Assembly (NCBI GenBank): GCA_020638675.1
Contig: JACKID010000002.1
Coordinates: 124,001 to 188,000 of the forward strand
Length of the DNA: 64,000 bases
From: Planctomycetota bacterium
GTDB taxonomy: Bacteria > Planctomycetota > UBA8742 > UBA2392
Reading direction: 5' to 3'
Shown here: positions 15,629-23,648 of the stretch, one piece after another
Numbering within the stretch: the stretch's first letter is position 1
How the letters are laid out: each line of letters opens with the position of its first letter
Position numbers and translations under genes: made by a program
Notes under the pieces: generated by a model
Told to the model about the DNA's origin: nothing
Databases searched by the model: none
Seen by the model: only the letters and a program-made list of their open reading frames with translations

Positions 15629-15841
15629 TCAATCCTGCTTTGGTTCCTCGGCTTCGTCCGATGCTTCGGACGAGTCGGCAAGCTGCTCGGGCTCGGTGTT
15701 TTCTTCGCGGGTGTCGTTCATGCCCTGCTTGAACTCGTGCATGGTCTTGCCGATGTTGCGCGCGACTTCCGGCAGTTTCCCGCCGAACAGCACCAGCCCG
15801 ATCGCGATGATCGCGAGAATCTCCGTGACCGAGAGGTTCAT
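15629..15841 (-). CDS. tatA: Twin-arginine translocation protein TatA
   Basis: TatA forms the pore-like oligomer that moves folded proteins with twin-arginine signals across the inner membrane. The 70-residue product has the family's short N-terminal helix (TEILAIIAIGLVLFGG), the hinge FGGKLPEVARNIG and an amphipathic helix with the phrase MHEFKQGM, then an acidic tail. Its ATG overlaps the TGA of the upstream gene at 15838 by four bases, so translation of the two is coupled. TatC was not found in the window. The GxPLIEQDAE protein upstream may therefore have some link to export or to the membrane, but this is only a neighbourhood clue. Confidence 0.93.
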   Translation of the reverse strand: MNLSVTEILAIIAIGLVLFGGKLPEVARNIGKTMHEFKQGMNDTREENTEPEQLADSSEASDEAEEPKQD

Positions 15842-16374
15842 GTCGCTTCCTCCGTGCTGTCTGTCGTGCTGTCCTTGCGCTCCGGCGTCTCGTCTTCGGC
15901 GACTTCCTGCGCGCTGTCGTCTGAAGCCTGCTTCGGTTGGCCGCCGCTGAACAACAAACTGGCCGCAACCGCCAGCAGCGCCACCGCGCCCCCCACCGCA
16001 AGTGTTGCCAGCCCGCCGCCGCGCAGTTTCACGCCGACGCGCATGCCCATCAGCGCACCTGCCACGCCCATCACGGCCGTGCGGCCCCAGGGGCGCCCGC
16101 CGCGTTTCTTCCCGGGCTTCTCGGGCAGCAGGGTTTTCTCGCCGGGTGCCGGCTCGGCAAATTCGTTCGAGCGAATCTCGAGCGCCCACAGGCGGTGCTT
16201 CGGCTGCACCATCACAAACCAGGAGCGCCCTTCATCCGCGAGCGGCGAAGACGGGCTGTCCTCGAGTTTCAACGGAATGCTGTGTTTGCGAATCAACTCG
16301 GCCAGGTACTCGGCGTCCTGTTCAATCAGGGGAGTCCCGACCGCCACGTAGCCGGAAGTATCGTTCTCGTCCAT
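15838..16374 (-). CDS. GxPLIEQDAE family protein coupled to tatA
   Basis: The 178-residue product is the third family member. The signature reads VAVGTPLIEQDAEYLAELI near residue 10, and the second block WALEIRSNEF lies near residue 63. A basic stretch (GKKRGGRPWGR) precedes two hydrophobic segments near residues 100-115 and 123-142, and the C-terminal 35 residues are acidic. Its stop codon overlaps the tatA start (ATGA). The ATG at 16374 has only a weak ribosome binding site. A TATTGT hexamer lies about 25 bases further upstream. No function is known. Confidence 0.8.
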   Translation of the reverse strand: MDENDTSGYVAVGTPLIEQDAEYLAELIRKHSIPLKLEDSPSSPLADEGRSWFVMVQPKHRLWALEIRSNEFAEPAPGEKTLLPEKPGKKRGGRPWGRTAVMGVAGALMGMRVGVKLRGGGLATLAVGGAVALLAVAASLLFSGGQPKQASDDSAQEVAEDETPERKDSTTDSTEEAT

Positions 16375-16444
16375 CGCCTGCGTCCCAAAGCGTCTCCCCT
16401 ACAATACGCGCAACACCCTCCAAATGCGAAGGGGCGGCCAGCAG

Positions 16445-17725
16445 CTAGGGATCAACGAGCCGACGCCGGTACGCCGGATCGAGCCAGATCGGCACCTTGG
16501 GGTAGTCGATGCGCGTAAGACTGCCCTTGGATGTCTGAAGCCACGCAAGAATCACGGTGCGACCTTCAGCACCGACACCGAAGTCATACTCCCAATAGTA
16601 ATCACGGAAGAAGTTCCTGCCGATCTGGTACGTATGCTCCCTCATATAGCTCGGCGCTCCCGCAACCTGCCGGACGGTTTCCATACTTGCGCCGGGTTCC
16701 AGACCATCGAACGTCGCGTCATCGCCCTTTTGAAGGCATCCGCGGGTCATGTAGCCCGGAAGAAGACTGGGAGCCCGCCCGAGAAGCCGGAGCGTGCGCT
16801 GCGCAACGCAGCGGATATCCGTAAACGTCTCTATCCATTGGGGGCGCACGAACCGATATCCCGGCACGCTTGAATCGACCCCGCCGAGCTGGTTGGTCTT
16901 TTCAAGTTGTGCAACCAATTCTCCGGCGTCTGCAAGTCCTTGCTCATGCACTATGTTCAAAGAGTTAAACACCGCGCCGCGGAAATCTCTGGCCGTCGTT
17001 CCGCACTCCAGCACCGTTGTCCTAATGTCCAGAGGTTTTGGAGTTTGGTTGTCCCCGCGACCGAACACCTCGGCGTCCGTGCCCATCAACTCCGGTGTTT
17101 CCACAGCTTGGGCGATGGTCTTGATTGCAAATGCGGCCTCAAACTCGCGTAGTGCGCGGCCCTCTACACCGGCCGCATTCTCATAGTCCGCGCCGCGACA
17201 CCACTCCCCCGCGGAAATGTTCAGAACGATGCGCCGGCCCCACCATGGCACGACCACAAAATAGCGTGCCCCGCCATCGCTCAGGAAGTACGCAATCGAG
17301 TGGCAAGACCACATCTGCCCCGCGGAGGTGTCGTGGATGTGCTCATCCACGTAGTCCGCAGATTCGCCGATCCCGCTGAAAACAGGCGTCGTAGAACTCA
17401 TCGTAACGCCCGCAGCACGACGCCCCTTCGCGTCGATCACAAATACCTCGCCCATGCAGAAGACACCACACTCACCTTCATCGGATACGAAGAGGTATTC
17501 CGGTGATTCCTCACGCTCCGGCTGCCAGCGCTCCCAAACCAGTTCGCCGGTTCCCGCATCGCGACACTGGTAACGGAACATGCGCTGATAGCCAAACGGG
17601 CCGGGTTCGGGCACATCGAGCCCCGGTGGCGGCTGCACTTTGCCGTTCTCAGCGGAGAGCGCGTCCACCTCATAAAGGCCATTGGGTGAAACCGCACGCC
17701 TGTCGAAGAAGTCGACGTGAGTCAT
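16445..17725 (-). CDS. Hypothetical soluble protein, 426 residues
   Basis: No family was recognised. The product has no signal peptide or membrane segment. The N-terminal half (residues 1-180) is rich in aromatic and beta-type stretches, with SPNGLYEVDAL and GVFCMGEVFVIDAKGR, as in proteins with repeated beta-sheet modules. The C-terminal region contains FDGLEPGASMETVRQVAGAP near residue 345, which resembles a SmpA/OmlA-type small lipoprotein fold (the phrase G-x-S-x-x-x-V-x-x-x-x-G-x-P). GAAGG lies upstream of the ATG at 17725. It diverges from the acyl-CoA carboxylase gene. Confidence 0.75.
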   Translation of the reverse strand: MTHVDFFDRRAVSPNGLYEVDALSAENGKVQPPPGLDVPEPGPFGYQRMFRYQCRDAGTGELVWERWQPEREESPEYLFVSDEGECGVFCMGEVFVIDAKGRRAAGVTMSSTTPVFSGIGESADYVDEHIHDTSAGQMWSCHSIAYFLSDGGARYFVVVPWWGRRIVLNISAGEWCRGADYENAAGVEGRALREFEAAFAIKTIAQAVETPELMGTDAEVFGRGDNQTPKPLDIRTTVLECGTTARDFRGAVFNSLNIVHEQGLADAGELVAQLEKTNQLGGVDSSVPGYRFVRPQWIETFTDIRCVAQRTLRLLGRAPSLLPGYMTRGCLQKGDDATFDGLEPGASMETVRQVAGAPSYMREHTYQIGRNFFRDYYWEYDFGVGAEGRTVILAWLQTSKGSLTRIDYPKVPIWLDPAYRRRLVDP

Positions 17726-17814
17726 GTCTGCCTTCCCGTCTTGAGTATACCCGCGGCTGCGTTGCCTGTGGGGGCTGTACCGGTATAGTCTGCGCGACCT
17801 GAAGAAAGGCTGTC

Positions 17815-19533
17815 ATGGCGAAGGGCGAGACACAGGCTGACAAAAAGAAAAAGTTCGAGCTTCCGGCTGACCGCATCCCCAACAAGGTCAGCCAGGCGCG
17901 CATGGATGGCGACGAGTGGAAGAAAAACGTCGAGGCCATGAATGCGCTGATCGCCAAACATCGCGAGACGGCCGAAAAGCTCCGGCTCGGCGGTGGCGCC
18001 AAGGCCATCGCAAAGAAGCAGGAAAAGGGCCAGCTTCCCCCGCGCGAGCGCGTGACGGCGCTGCTGGACAAAGACTCTAAGTTCCTCGAGTTCGGGCTGT
18101 ACGGCGGGCTCGGCATGTATGACGAGTGGGGCATTCCTTCCGCGAACGTCATCACCGGCGTCGGCAAGGTGCACGGGCGCGACGTCATGATCGTCGCCAA
18201 CGACGGCACCATCAAGGCCGGCGCGTTCTGCCCGATGACCAGCAAGAAAGTCCTGCGCGCCCAGCGAGTGGCGATGGAAAACCACCTGCCGTTGATCTAC
18301 CTGGTGGACAGCGCGGGCGTGTTCCTGCCGTTGCAGGACGAAGTGTTCCCGGACAAGGACGACTTCGGCAAGGTCTTCGACTACGCCGCGCGCATCAGCG
18401 CCATGGGCATCCCCCAGGTCAGCGCGGTGATGGGGCTGTGCGTCGCCGGCGGCGCTTACCTGCCGGTGCTGTGCGACCACGTGCTGATGACCGAGGGCAG
18501 CGGCATGTACCTCGCCGCGGCGGCGCTGGCCAAGGCGGCCAAGACCACCGCGGGCGACGTCAGCAACGAAGAGATCGGCGGCGCGCGCGTGCATGCGGAG
18601 GTCTCGGGCACGGCCGACTACGTCTGCAAGACCGACGCGGAGTGCATCGAGAAGATCCGCAGCATCGTCAGCATGTTCAAGGACACGCCCAAGGCGCCCT
18701 TCAACCATGAGGAAGCCAAGCCGCCCGCATACAACGCGGGCGAGTTGGCGGGCATCATCCCGGCGAATCCGTACGCGGGCTATGAGATGCGCGACGTGAT
18801 CGCGCGCCTGACCGACGACTCGATCTTCAACGAATACAAGCCCGACTACGGCAAGACGCTGCTGTGCGGCTATGCGCGCATTGGCGGCTGGGCGGTGGGC
18901 ATCGTGGCAAACCAGAAAGACACCATCCGCCACAAGGACAAGCCGTGGGAAACCGGCGGCGTGATCTACCACGACGCCGCCGACAAGGCCGCGCGCTTCA
19001 TCATGGACTGCAACCAGCTCGGCGTGCCGCTGGTATTTCTGCACGACGTGAACGGCTTCATGGTCGGGCCCGAAAGCGAGCACAACGGGATCATCCGCAA
19101 GGGCGCGAAGATGGTGAACGCGATGGCCAACAGCGTCGTGCCAAAGTTCAGCATCATCGTCGGCGGCAGCTTCGGCGCGGGCCACTATGCCATGTGCGGG
19201 CGCGCGTACCGCCCTCGCTACATCGCCGCCTGGCCGAGCGCGCGCTACGCCGTGATGGGCGGCGAGGCCGCGAGCAACACACTGCTCACGCTGCAGATCA
19301 GCAAGATGAAAGCGCAGGGCAAAGAGGTCAGCGACGCAGACGCCAAGGCGCTGCTTGATGACATCAAGAAGCGCTACACGGACGCCATGCACCCGGCCTA
19401 CGGCGCGGCACGCCTGTGGCTTGACGCGATCATCGAGCCCGAAGAGACCCGCGACGCACTGATCCAGGCGATCGAAATGTCCGCCAACAACCCCGACCTG
19501 CCCGAGTACAAGACAGGCGTGCTGCAAACCTGA
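17815..19533 (+). CDS. Acyl-CoA carboxylase, carboxyltransferase (beta) subunit
   Basis: The 572-residue product is the carboxyltransferase of a biotin-dependent acyl-CoA carboxylase, which moves CO2 from biotin to an acyl-CoA such as propionyl-, methylcrotonyl- or acetyl-CoA. The N-lobe has GQLPPRERVTALLD near residue 62, PSANVITGVGKVHGRDVMIV near residue 108 and VAGGAYLPVLCDHVLM near residue 211. The C-lobe has IHDVNGFMVG-type text (FLHDVNGFMVGPESE) near residue 408 and GGSFGAGHYAMCGRAYRPR near residue 446. The layout is closest to methylcrotonyl-CoA carboxylase beta, but the substrate cannot be read from sequence alone. No biotin carboxylase gene is nearby. TATAGT at 17785 may be the -10 element. 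Confidence 0.92.
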   Translation: MAKGETQADKKKKFELPADRIPNKVSQARMDGDEWKKNVEAMNALIAKHRETAEKLRLGGGAKAIAKKQEKGQLPPRERVTALLDKDSKFLEFGLYGGLGMYDEWGIPSANVITGVGKVHGRDVMIVANDGTIKAGAFCPMTSKKVLRAQRVAMENHLPLIYLVDSAGVFLPLQDEVFPDKDDFGKVFDYAARISAMGIPQVSAVMGLCVAGGAYLPVLCDHVLMTEGSGMYLAAAALAKAAKTTAGDVSNEEIGGARVHAEVSGTADYVCKTDAECIEKIRSIVSMFKDTPKAPFNHEEAKPPAYNAGELAGIIPANPYAGYEMRDVIARLTDDSIFNEYKPDYGKTLLCGYARIGGWAVGIVANQKDTIRHKDKPWETGGVIYHDAADKAARFIMDCNQLGVPLVFLHDVNGFMVGPESEHNGIIRKGAKMVNAMANSVVPKFSIIVGGSFGAGHYAMCGRAYRPRYIAAWPSARYAVMGGEAASNTLLTLQISKMKAQGKEVSDADAKALLDDIKKRYTDAMHPAYGAARLWLDAIIEPEETRDALIQAIEMSANNPDLPEYKTGVLQT

Positions 19534-19607
19534 TCGGCCGCGCGTTTTGTGTCTCGATCCTGAGTCGTCTGCGATAGAATGGTGCGACTCTTCGGCGGGG
19601 AAACACG

Positions 19608-20357
19608 ATGCGGGCAATTCTCTTGTTGCTGATGCTGGGACTGGCCACATTCGCGGGGGCGGAGGAGTTCACACACGCTGACTTTCACTTCACCGTGCCC
19701 GCCGGCTTCAGCACATCGCCCGTACCCAAAGATACTCGCATGATTTGCGCGTACCGGCGCCCGGCCCAGGGCGCAACGTCCGAGGCATGGCTGTTCATCG
19801 AGCCTTTCCCGGGGCTGGTTCCGGACCGCATGGAAGACCCGTCCAAGATCTTCGTCATGGAGCCCGGCTTTCAGGTCAACAATCGCTGGATCACTGACTG
19901 GAACGGCACCCGCATCGGCATCGCGGAAGGGCAGATGAAGAGCACGAGCGGCGTGAATCGTCACGGCCAGCAGACGGCAACCTACGACTACCTTGCGCTC
20001 GCTTTCTTGCCGGCCCACCCCCAGGCCTTGAGAGTGTCCGTACTGGGCAACCCGGCCGAAGCGCCACAGCTCAAGGAATTGCTGCTCTCCACACTTGGGA
20101 CATTACACCCGACAGCACCCGCCCCCGGCAGCGCTGCAACTCCCTCCAACGCCCCGGAAGAGGGCGCAGACAATGCAACCATCATCGTGCTGATACTGGT
20201 TGTGGCCGGGCTGCTGTTCGCGGGCGGTGCGGCGTTCATCATTCTCCGCAAACGGACGGCTAACGCCGCCCCGGTCGCTTACAACCCGATGACCAGCTCA
20301 GCGGCCCCAAGCCAATCGTCGGATCGCGCACCCACCGATCGCGCGCCCTGGGAGTAG
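19608..20357 (+). CDS. Exported protein with a C-terminal membrane anchor
   Basis: No family was recognised. The 249-residue product has a signal peptide (residues 1-18, ending at AGAEE), an extracytoplasmic domain of about 150 residues containing FHFTVPAGFSTSPVP, a Pro/Ala linker and one membrane segment near residues 194-215. A Pro/Ser/Ala tail follows. GGGG lies upstream of the ATG, and TAGAAT about 30 bases upstream may be a -10 element. The domain order (export signal, sensor-like domain, helix, low-complexity tail) is shared with the thioredoxin-like gene directly downstream. Confidence 0.75.
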   Translation: MRAILLLLMLGLATFAGAEEFTHADFHFTVPAGFSTSPVPKDTRMICAYRRPAQGATSEAWLFIEPFPGLVPDRMEDPSKIFVMEPGFQVNNRWITDWNGTRIGIAEGQMKSTSGVNRHGQQTATYDYLALAFLPAHPQALRVSVLGNPAEAPQLKELLLSTLGTLHPTAPAPGSAATPSNAPEEGADNATIIVLILVVAGLLFAGGAAFIILRKRTANAAPVAYNPMTSSAAPSQSSDRAPTDRAPWE

Positions 20358-20417
20358 CGGGCGCGACGCGTCGCATCGGGTGTGCTATGATGTATCCAGT
20401 TGTTCGGAGCCTGCACG

Positions 20418-21425
20418 ATGAGACTTGCTTCGCGCTCACTCCTTTGCCTGTTCCTGGCCGCCGCCTTCTGTGGAAGCGCCTCGGCGGTCGAGGTTGGCGA
20501 CCCCGCGCCTGACTTCAGCTTCATGCAGACCTGGAACATGGGCGCCGGCAAGAATCGCCTCAGCGATTTCCGGGGCTCGGTGGTACTCCTCGAATGCTGG
20601 GCAAGCTGGTGCGGGCCCTGCCGCCAGATCGTCCCGCACATGAACGAGATCGCGGCCGTGTACATCCCGCAGGGGCTGAGCATCGTCTCGGTCAGCGACG
20701 AAGATGTCGCCACGATCAAGAGGTTCATGCGCGAGCAGAGCATGGAGTACCCCATCGCCCGCGCAAAGAACGTGCTTGGTATGTACGGGAGAAACACCAT
20801 CCCGAGTGCCTGGCTGATTGACGCCAACGGTGTCGTGATGTGGGAGGGCCACCCCGGCAGCCTGAATTCCGCGGACATCGCGGCCGCGCTGAACCATGGG
20901 ACGGGCGCGGCGGTACCCGGGAGTCCTGTACCCTCAGGAGTCGAGGAATCGAACTGGTGGATCTGGCTGATCGTCCTGCCGGCATTGCTGTTCGCAGGCG
21001 CGATGGGCTGGTTTGTCTGGAGCACGCGCGACAAATCCTCAAAGCAGGCGATGACGACGTGGTACCAGGCGCCGCCGCAAGCACAGCCCTACCCCCCACA
21101 AGGCCCGCCCTACCCGCAGCAGCCCGGATACCCGCCGCCGCAACCGCAGGGATATCCGCCGCCGCAGGACGCCCAGCCGCCCGTCCAATACGGCGGCTAC
21201 GCCGGTGCGCCGCCCATGCCGAGCCAGCCGCGCGTCGGGGGTGGGACCACTCGCTACGGCGCGGATGGGCTTACCGAAAGCCCCGGCGCGTATACCAAGC
21301 CTGCGCCACCGCCGATCGACGAGCGCCCGTTCATCGGCCAGAACCCGGAGCAATCCGGGCAGGATGGCGGTCAGTTCCCGCCGTACGACACGAATCAGAA
21401 TCGGCCGGGCAATCCTTACCGGTAA
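20418..21425 (+). CDS. Thioredoxin-like (TlpA-type) protein with a Pro-rich tail
   Basis: The 335-residue product has a signal peptide (ending at SASAVEV), then a TlpA/AhpC-type thioredoxin fold: VGDPAPDFSF near residue 25, the redox motif WASWCGPCRQIVPH near residue 62 and the cis-Pro region IPSAWLIDANGVV near residue 133. One membrane segment lies near residues 178-200. The last 120 residues are a Pro/Gln/Tyr-rich cytoplasmic tail of the YPPPQ type. GGAG lies eight bases before the ATG at 20418. TATGAT near 20388 may be the -10. Such proteins usually reduce disulfides in the periplasm, for example during cytochrome c assembly; the tail is unusual for the family. Confidence 0.88.
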   Translation: MRLASRSLLCLFLAAAFCGSASAVEVGDPAPDFSFMQTWNMGAGKNRLSDFRGSVVLLECWASWCGPCRQIVPHMNEIAAVYIPQGLSIVSVSDEDVATIKRFMREQSMEYPIARAKNVLGMYGRNTIPSAWLIDANGVVMWEGHPGSLNSADIAAALNHGTGAAVPGSPVPSGVEESNWWIWLIVLPALLFAGAMGWFVWSTRDKSSKQAMTTWYQAPPQAQPYPPQGPPYPQQPGYPPPQPQGYPPPQDAQPPVQYGGYAGAPPMPSQPRVGGGTTRYGADGLTESPGAYTKPAPPPIDERPFIGQNPEQSGQDGGQFPPYDTNQNRPGNPYR

Positions 21426-21474
21426 GTACCCTTGTGCCGGAGTCCCCGGCGCTGATAATGCTGCCGGAGAAACG

Positions 21475-21831
21475 ATGCCCTACGACGAGAGACTTTTTGA
21501 GCGGATGCTGGATGCGCTCGAGCGCAAAGAAGGCTGGTCCGAAAAGAACATGTACGGCGGGCGCGTCTGCGTGGTGAACGGCCACGCGTTCGTCGGCGCC
21601 GTCGACGGCGGGCTGATCGCGCTGTGTCCGGAAGAGGCTCTCAGGAAGCATCTCGAGCTCAAGCATTGCACGCCCTTCAAGCAGGACGGCAAAGAGCACG
21701 CCGGCTGGGTGAAGGTGAGCATGGACGCACTCAAGACAGCCAAGCAACTCTCTCGCTGGGTGGACGCCAGCTTCACGCATGCATCCGCGCTGCCGGCGGC
21801 GAAGGCCAAGCCCAAAGCGCGCAAGAAGTAA
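21475..21831 (+). CDS. TfoX N-terminal domain protein
   Basis: The 118-residue product is a single TfoX_N domain, as shown by KNMYGGRVCVVNGHAFVGAV near residue 23, the strand LIALCPEEALRKHLE and the end segment WVKVSMDALKTAKQLSRWVD. The domain takes its name from the competence regulator TfoX/Sxy, but stand-alone versions in other phyla have no proven role. A basic Lys/Ala tail ends the protein. GGAGA lies upstream of the ATG. The gene is followed after 37 bases by the putative selenoprotein gene on the same strand. Confidence 0.85.
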   Translation: MPYDERLFERMLDALERKEGWSEKNMYGGRVCVVNGHAFVGAVDGGLIALCPEEALRKHLELKHCTPFKQDGKEHAGWVKVSMDALKTAKQLSRWVDASFTHASALPAAKAKPKARKK

Positions 21832-21868
21832 GGTGGAATAGCGGGTGCATCCCGGCTGTTCACGCGTC

Positions 21869-22372
21869 ATGCAACGAATCCTGAACAACCTTGCGTTTCT
21901 GCTTCCGGCGCTGGTGCTGATCGGCGTCGCCGTCTACGCAATCTGGATCCGCGAACTTCCACAGGCGGAGGGTCGCATCACCGGCGACTTCGAGGCCGCG
22001 AACGAGCTGGCACAACAAAGCGGCGTCCCGCTTTACGTAGCCGTAGATACCGCACCCTCCTGATGGTCGTGCCCGTCGCTGGTCCAGCGAATGGAGAAGA
22101 CGCCCGCGGTAAAATCCGCGGTGTCGCGCGATGAAATTGTGGTCGCCTGCGCCTACCAGGGGCATGTTGCCGATGACGTTCTCGCTGCGCTGCCACCTGG
22201 CTTCAGCCACGTCCGCTATGTCGCGAAATTTGTGGACGGGGTGCTGGTCGCGCTCCAGCCTGGTACTCCCGAAAGTTCCATCCTGCAACTGCTTGGCGTC
22301 GGGCCGACTGACGAACACAAACCCTGTGAAGACGGCACTTGCGACGACGGGCAAGGCGCCCCAAAGCCCTGA
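21869..22372 (+). CDS. Putative thioredoxin-like selenoprotein (in-frame TGA at 22061)
   Basis: Two open frames, 21869-22063 and 22091-22372, lie in the same reading frame and are separated by one TGA at 22061-22063. Read through, they give one 167-residue protein: a membrane anchor or signal (residues 1-30), then a thioredoxin-like domain with PLYVAVDTAPS, the TGA residue, WSCPSLVQRMEKT and a C-terminal half containing FVDGVLVALQPG. If the TGA encodes selenocysteine, the site reads U-W-S-C, a U-x-x-C redox motif. A hairpin (TCGCT/AGCGA, 22076-22090) with apical loop GGTCC lies at the distance expected for a bacterial SECIS element. The other explanation is a nonsense mutation in a C-x-x-C protein. 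No sel gene is in the window to confirm the pathway. Confidence 0.65.
22064..22098 (+). promoter_or_regulatory. SECIS-like hairpin just after the in-frame TGA
   Basis: TCGCT at 22076-22080 pairs with AGCGA at 22086-22090 around the loop GGTCC. The GGU of the loop lies 18 bases after the TGA. In E. coli fdhF the SelB-binding loop likewise contains GGU at nearly this distance. The bases between the TGA and the stem (UGGUCGUGCCCG) can extend the structure only weakly. Confidence 0.55.
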
Positions 22373-22480
22373 AAAAACCGGATGCGCCTGACCTCGCGAA
22401 GCGTTTAGGCTGACGAGACAGTTTTGCTATAGTGATCTTCAGTTCGCTCACGAACACGAAACGTATTCATGGAGTCCCCC

Positions 22481-23059
22481 ATGGCGCGTTGGATCCTTCT
22501 CTTCATCTCAGGTGCGGTTCTGTTTGGAGCGCCGCTTGCGGCCGATACTGTCGTCCAGTACCAGGACGACGTTTATCTGCGCGACCACGAAACTGTCCGC
22601 TATCGCGTGGACATCGACTACGGCACGGGCACATCGGCGCAATTGAATGCGACGGTGCGTGGCTTCGACACTCCGCCGCGCGTGCGAATTCTCGACAGCA
22701 ACTATCGTGAGCTGCGCGACGTTCGCGACTCAGACGGCGACTGGCAGGTTGAGCCCAGCATCACCGCCTTTGACAGCCACGACCACTACTTCATCGAAGT
22801 CGATTCCGCCAATGCCTGGCATGAGGGTCTGTTCGAGGTGACCATCACGGTCGGCGCCGACTCGGCCGACAACCCGGACGCCGACGTCTCGTTCGTGAAG
22901 TACTTCTATGACTACGAATCGGGCGACCCGTCCGACCACAACGACTGCGCGGCCAACGTCGGGGCAAGCGGATGGCCGCTGGCGCTGATCGCAACGCTGG
23001 GTGCCGCGGCCGTGCTCTTGCGCCGTCGCAGGCTTCGCCCGGCGAGGCAGCGCTCATAG
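22481..23059 (+). CDS. Exported protein with a Cys/GWP C-terminal sorting-like signal
   Basis: The 192-residue product has a signal peptide ending at PLAAD and a beta-type domain of about 130 residues with RYRVDIDYGTGTSAQLNA and HDHYFIEVDSANAW; no family was recognised. Its C-terminus is tripartite: a Cys (DHNDC), a Gly-Trp-Pro (GASGWP) followed by a hydrophobic helix, and an Arg cluster (RRRRLRP). This resembles MYXO-CTERM or JDVT-CTERM anchors that are recognised and cut by intramembrane proteases. The protein at 49728 ends the same way. The ATG at 22481 was preferred to 22469 because GGAG lies six bases before it. TATAGT near 22429 may be the -10. Confidence 0.75.
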   Translation: MARWILLFISGAVLFGAPLAADTVVQYQDDVYLRDHETVRYRVDIDYGTGTSAQLNATVRGFDTPPRVRILDSNYRELRDVRDSDGDWQVEPSITAFDSHDHYFIEVDSANAWHEGLFEVTITVGADSADNPDADVSFVKYFYDYESGDPSDHNDCAANVGASGWPLALIATLGAAAVLLRRRRLRPARQRS

Positions 23060-23060
23060 A

Positions 23061-23600
23061 ATGGACGCGGCCGAAGCATTCCTGACCGGAACAATCGCAC
23101 GCCTGCGCGGCGTGAAGGCGCTTGGTGACGGCGTTCTCGCGCAAGTCAGCGACACCGAGCTGTTTCACCTGACGGACGCGGAGGCCAACAGCGTGGCGAT
23201 CGTCGTGCGCCATCTGCACGGCAACATGCTGTCGCGCTGGACGGACTTTCTCACGACGGACGGCGACAAGCCAAACCGCCAACGCGACCGCGAATTCGAG
23301 CAGCCCGCCGAGAACCGCGCCGAGGTTATGCGCCTGTGGGAAGAAGGCTGGGCGTGCACCTTCAACGCTCTTGAGCCGCTGAAGCCGGCCGACGTGTTGC
23401 GCGAAATCAAGATTCGCGGCGTGGCCCTGACGGTGATGGACTCGATGCTGCGTCAGCTCGCGCACTACAGCTACCACGTCGGACAGATGGTGACGCTGGC
23501 CCGGCAGCAGCTGGGCGGGCGCTGGATGACGCTCAGCATCGCGCGCGGCAAGTCGGCGGACTACAAACCGATTGAGCGCGCCAGTGGCATCCGCGAATAG
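23061..23600 (+). CDS. DinB-superfamily protein (DUF1572-like)
   Basis: The 179-residue product is a four-helix bundle of the DinB/YfiT type. The metal-binding histidines of the superfamily are seen in VRHLHGNMLSRW near residue 50 and QLAHYSYHVGQMV near residue 136. DUF1572 members are small proteins of unproven activity; relatives include thiol-dependent transferases. The start codon is one base after the preceding stop codon (23059), so the two genes are probably cotranscribed. A hairpin follows directly after the stop codon. Confidence 0.85.
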   Translation: MDAAEAFLTGTIARLRGVKALGDGVLAQVSDTELFHLTDAEANSVAIVVRHLHGNMLSRWTDFLTTDGDKPNRQRDREFEQPAENRAEVMRLWEEGWACTFNALEPLKPADVLREIKIRGVALTVMDSMLRQLAHYSYHVGQMVTLARQQLGGRWMTLSIARGKSADYKPIERASGIRE

Positions 23601-23628
23601 AAACCGGCGCACTGATGTGCGCCGGTTT
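23601..23628. terminator. Hairpin between convergent genes
   Basis: AAACCGGCGCAC (23601-23612) pairs with GTGCGCCGGTTT (23617-23628) across a four-base loop. The A- and T-flanks let it end transcripts from both the DinB-like gene and the convergent lipoprotein gene ending at 23649. Confidence 0.8.
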
Positions 23629-23648
23629 GCTGCCACTTCCCGGTTGTC

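Noticed and set aside
17722..19650. A 642-codon open frame on the minus strand opposite the acyl-CoA carboxylase gene
   Set aside because: It lies antisense to an unmistakable carboxylase, has Arg/His/Val-rich composition typical of high-GC shadow frames and no ribosome binding site.
22061..22063. A reassigned genetic code in which TGA is read as an amino acid
   Set aside because: Many intact genes end in TGA at normal lengths, for example at 6555 and 11063, so TGA is an ordinary stop in this genome.
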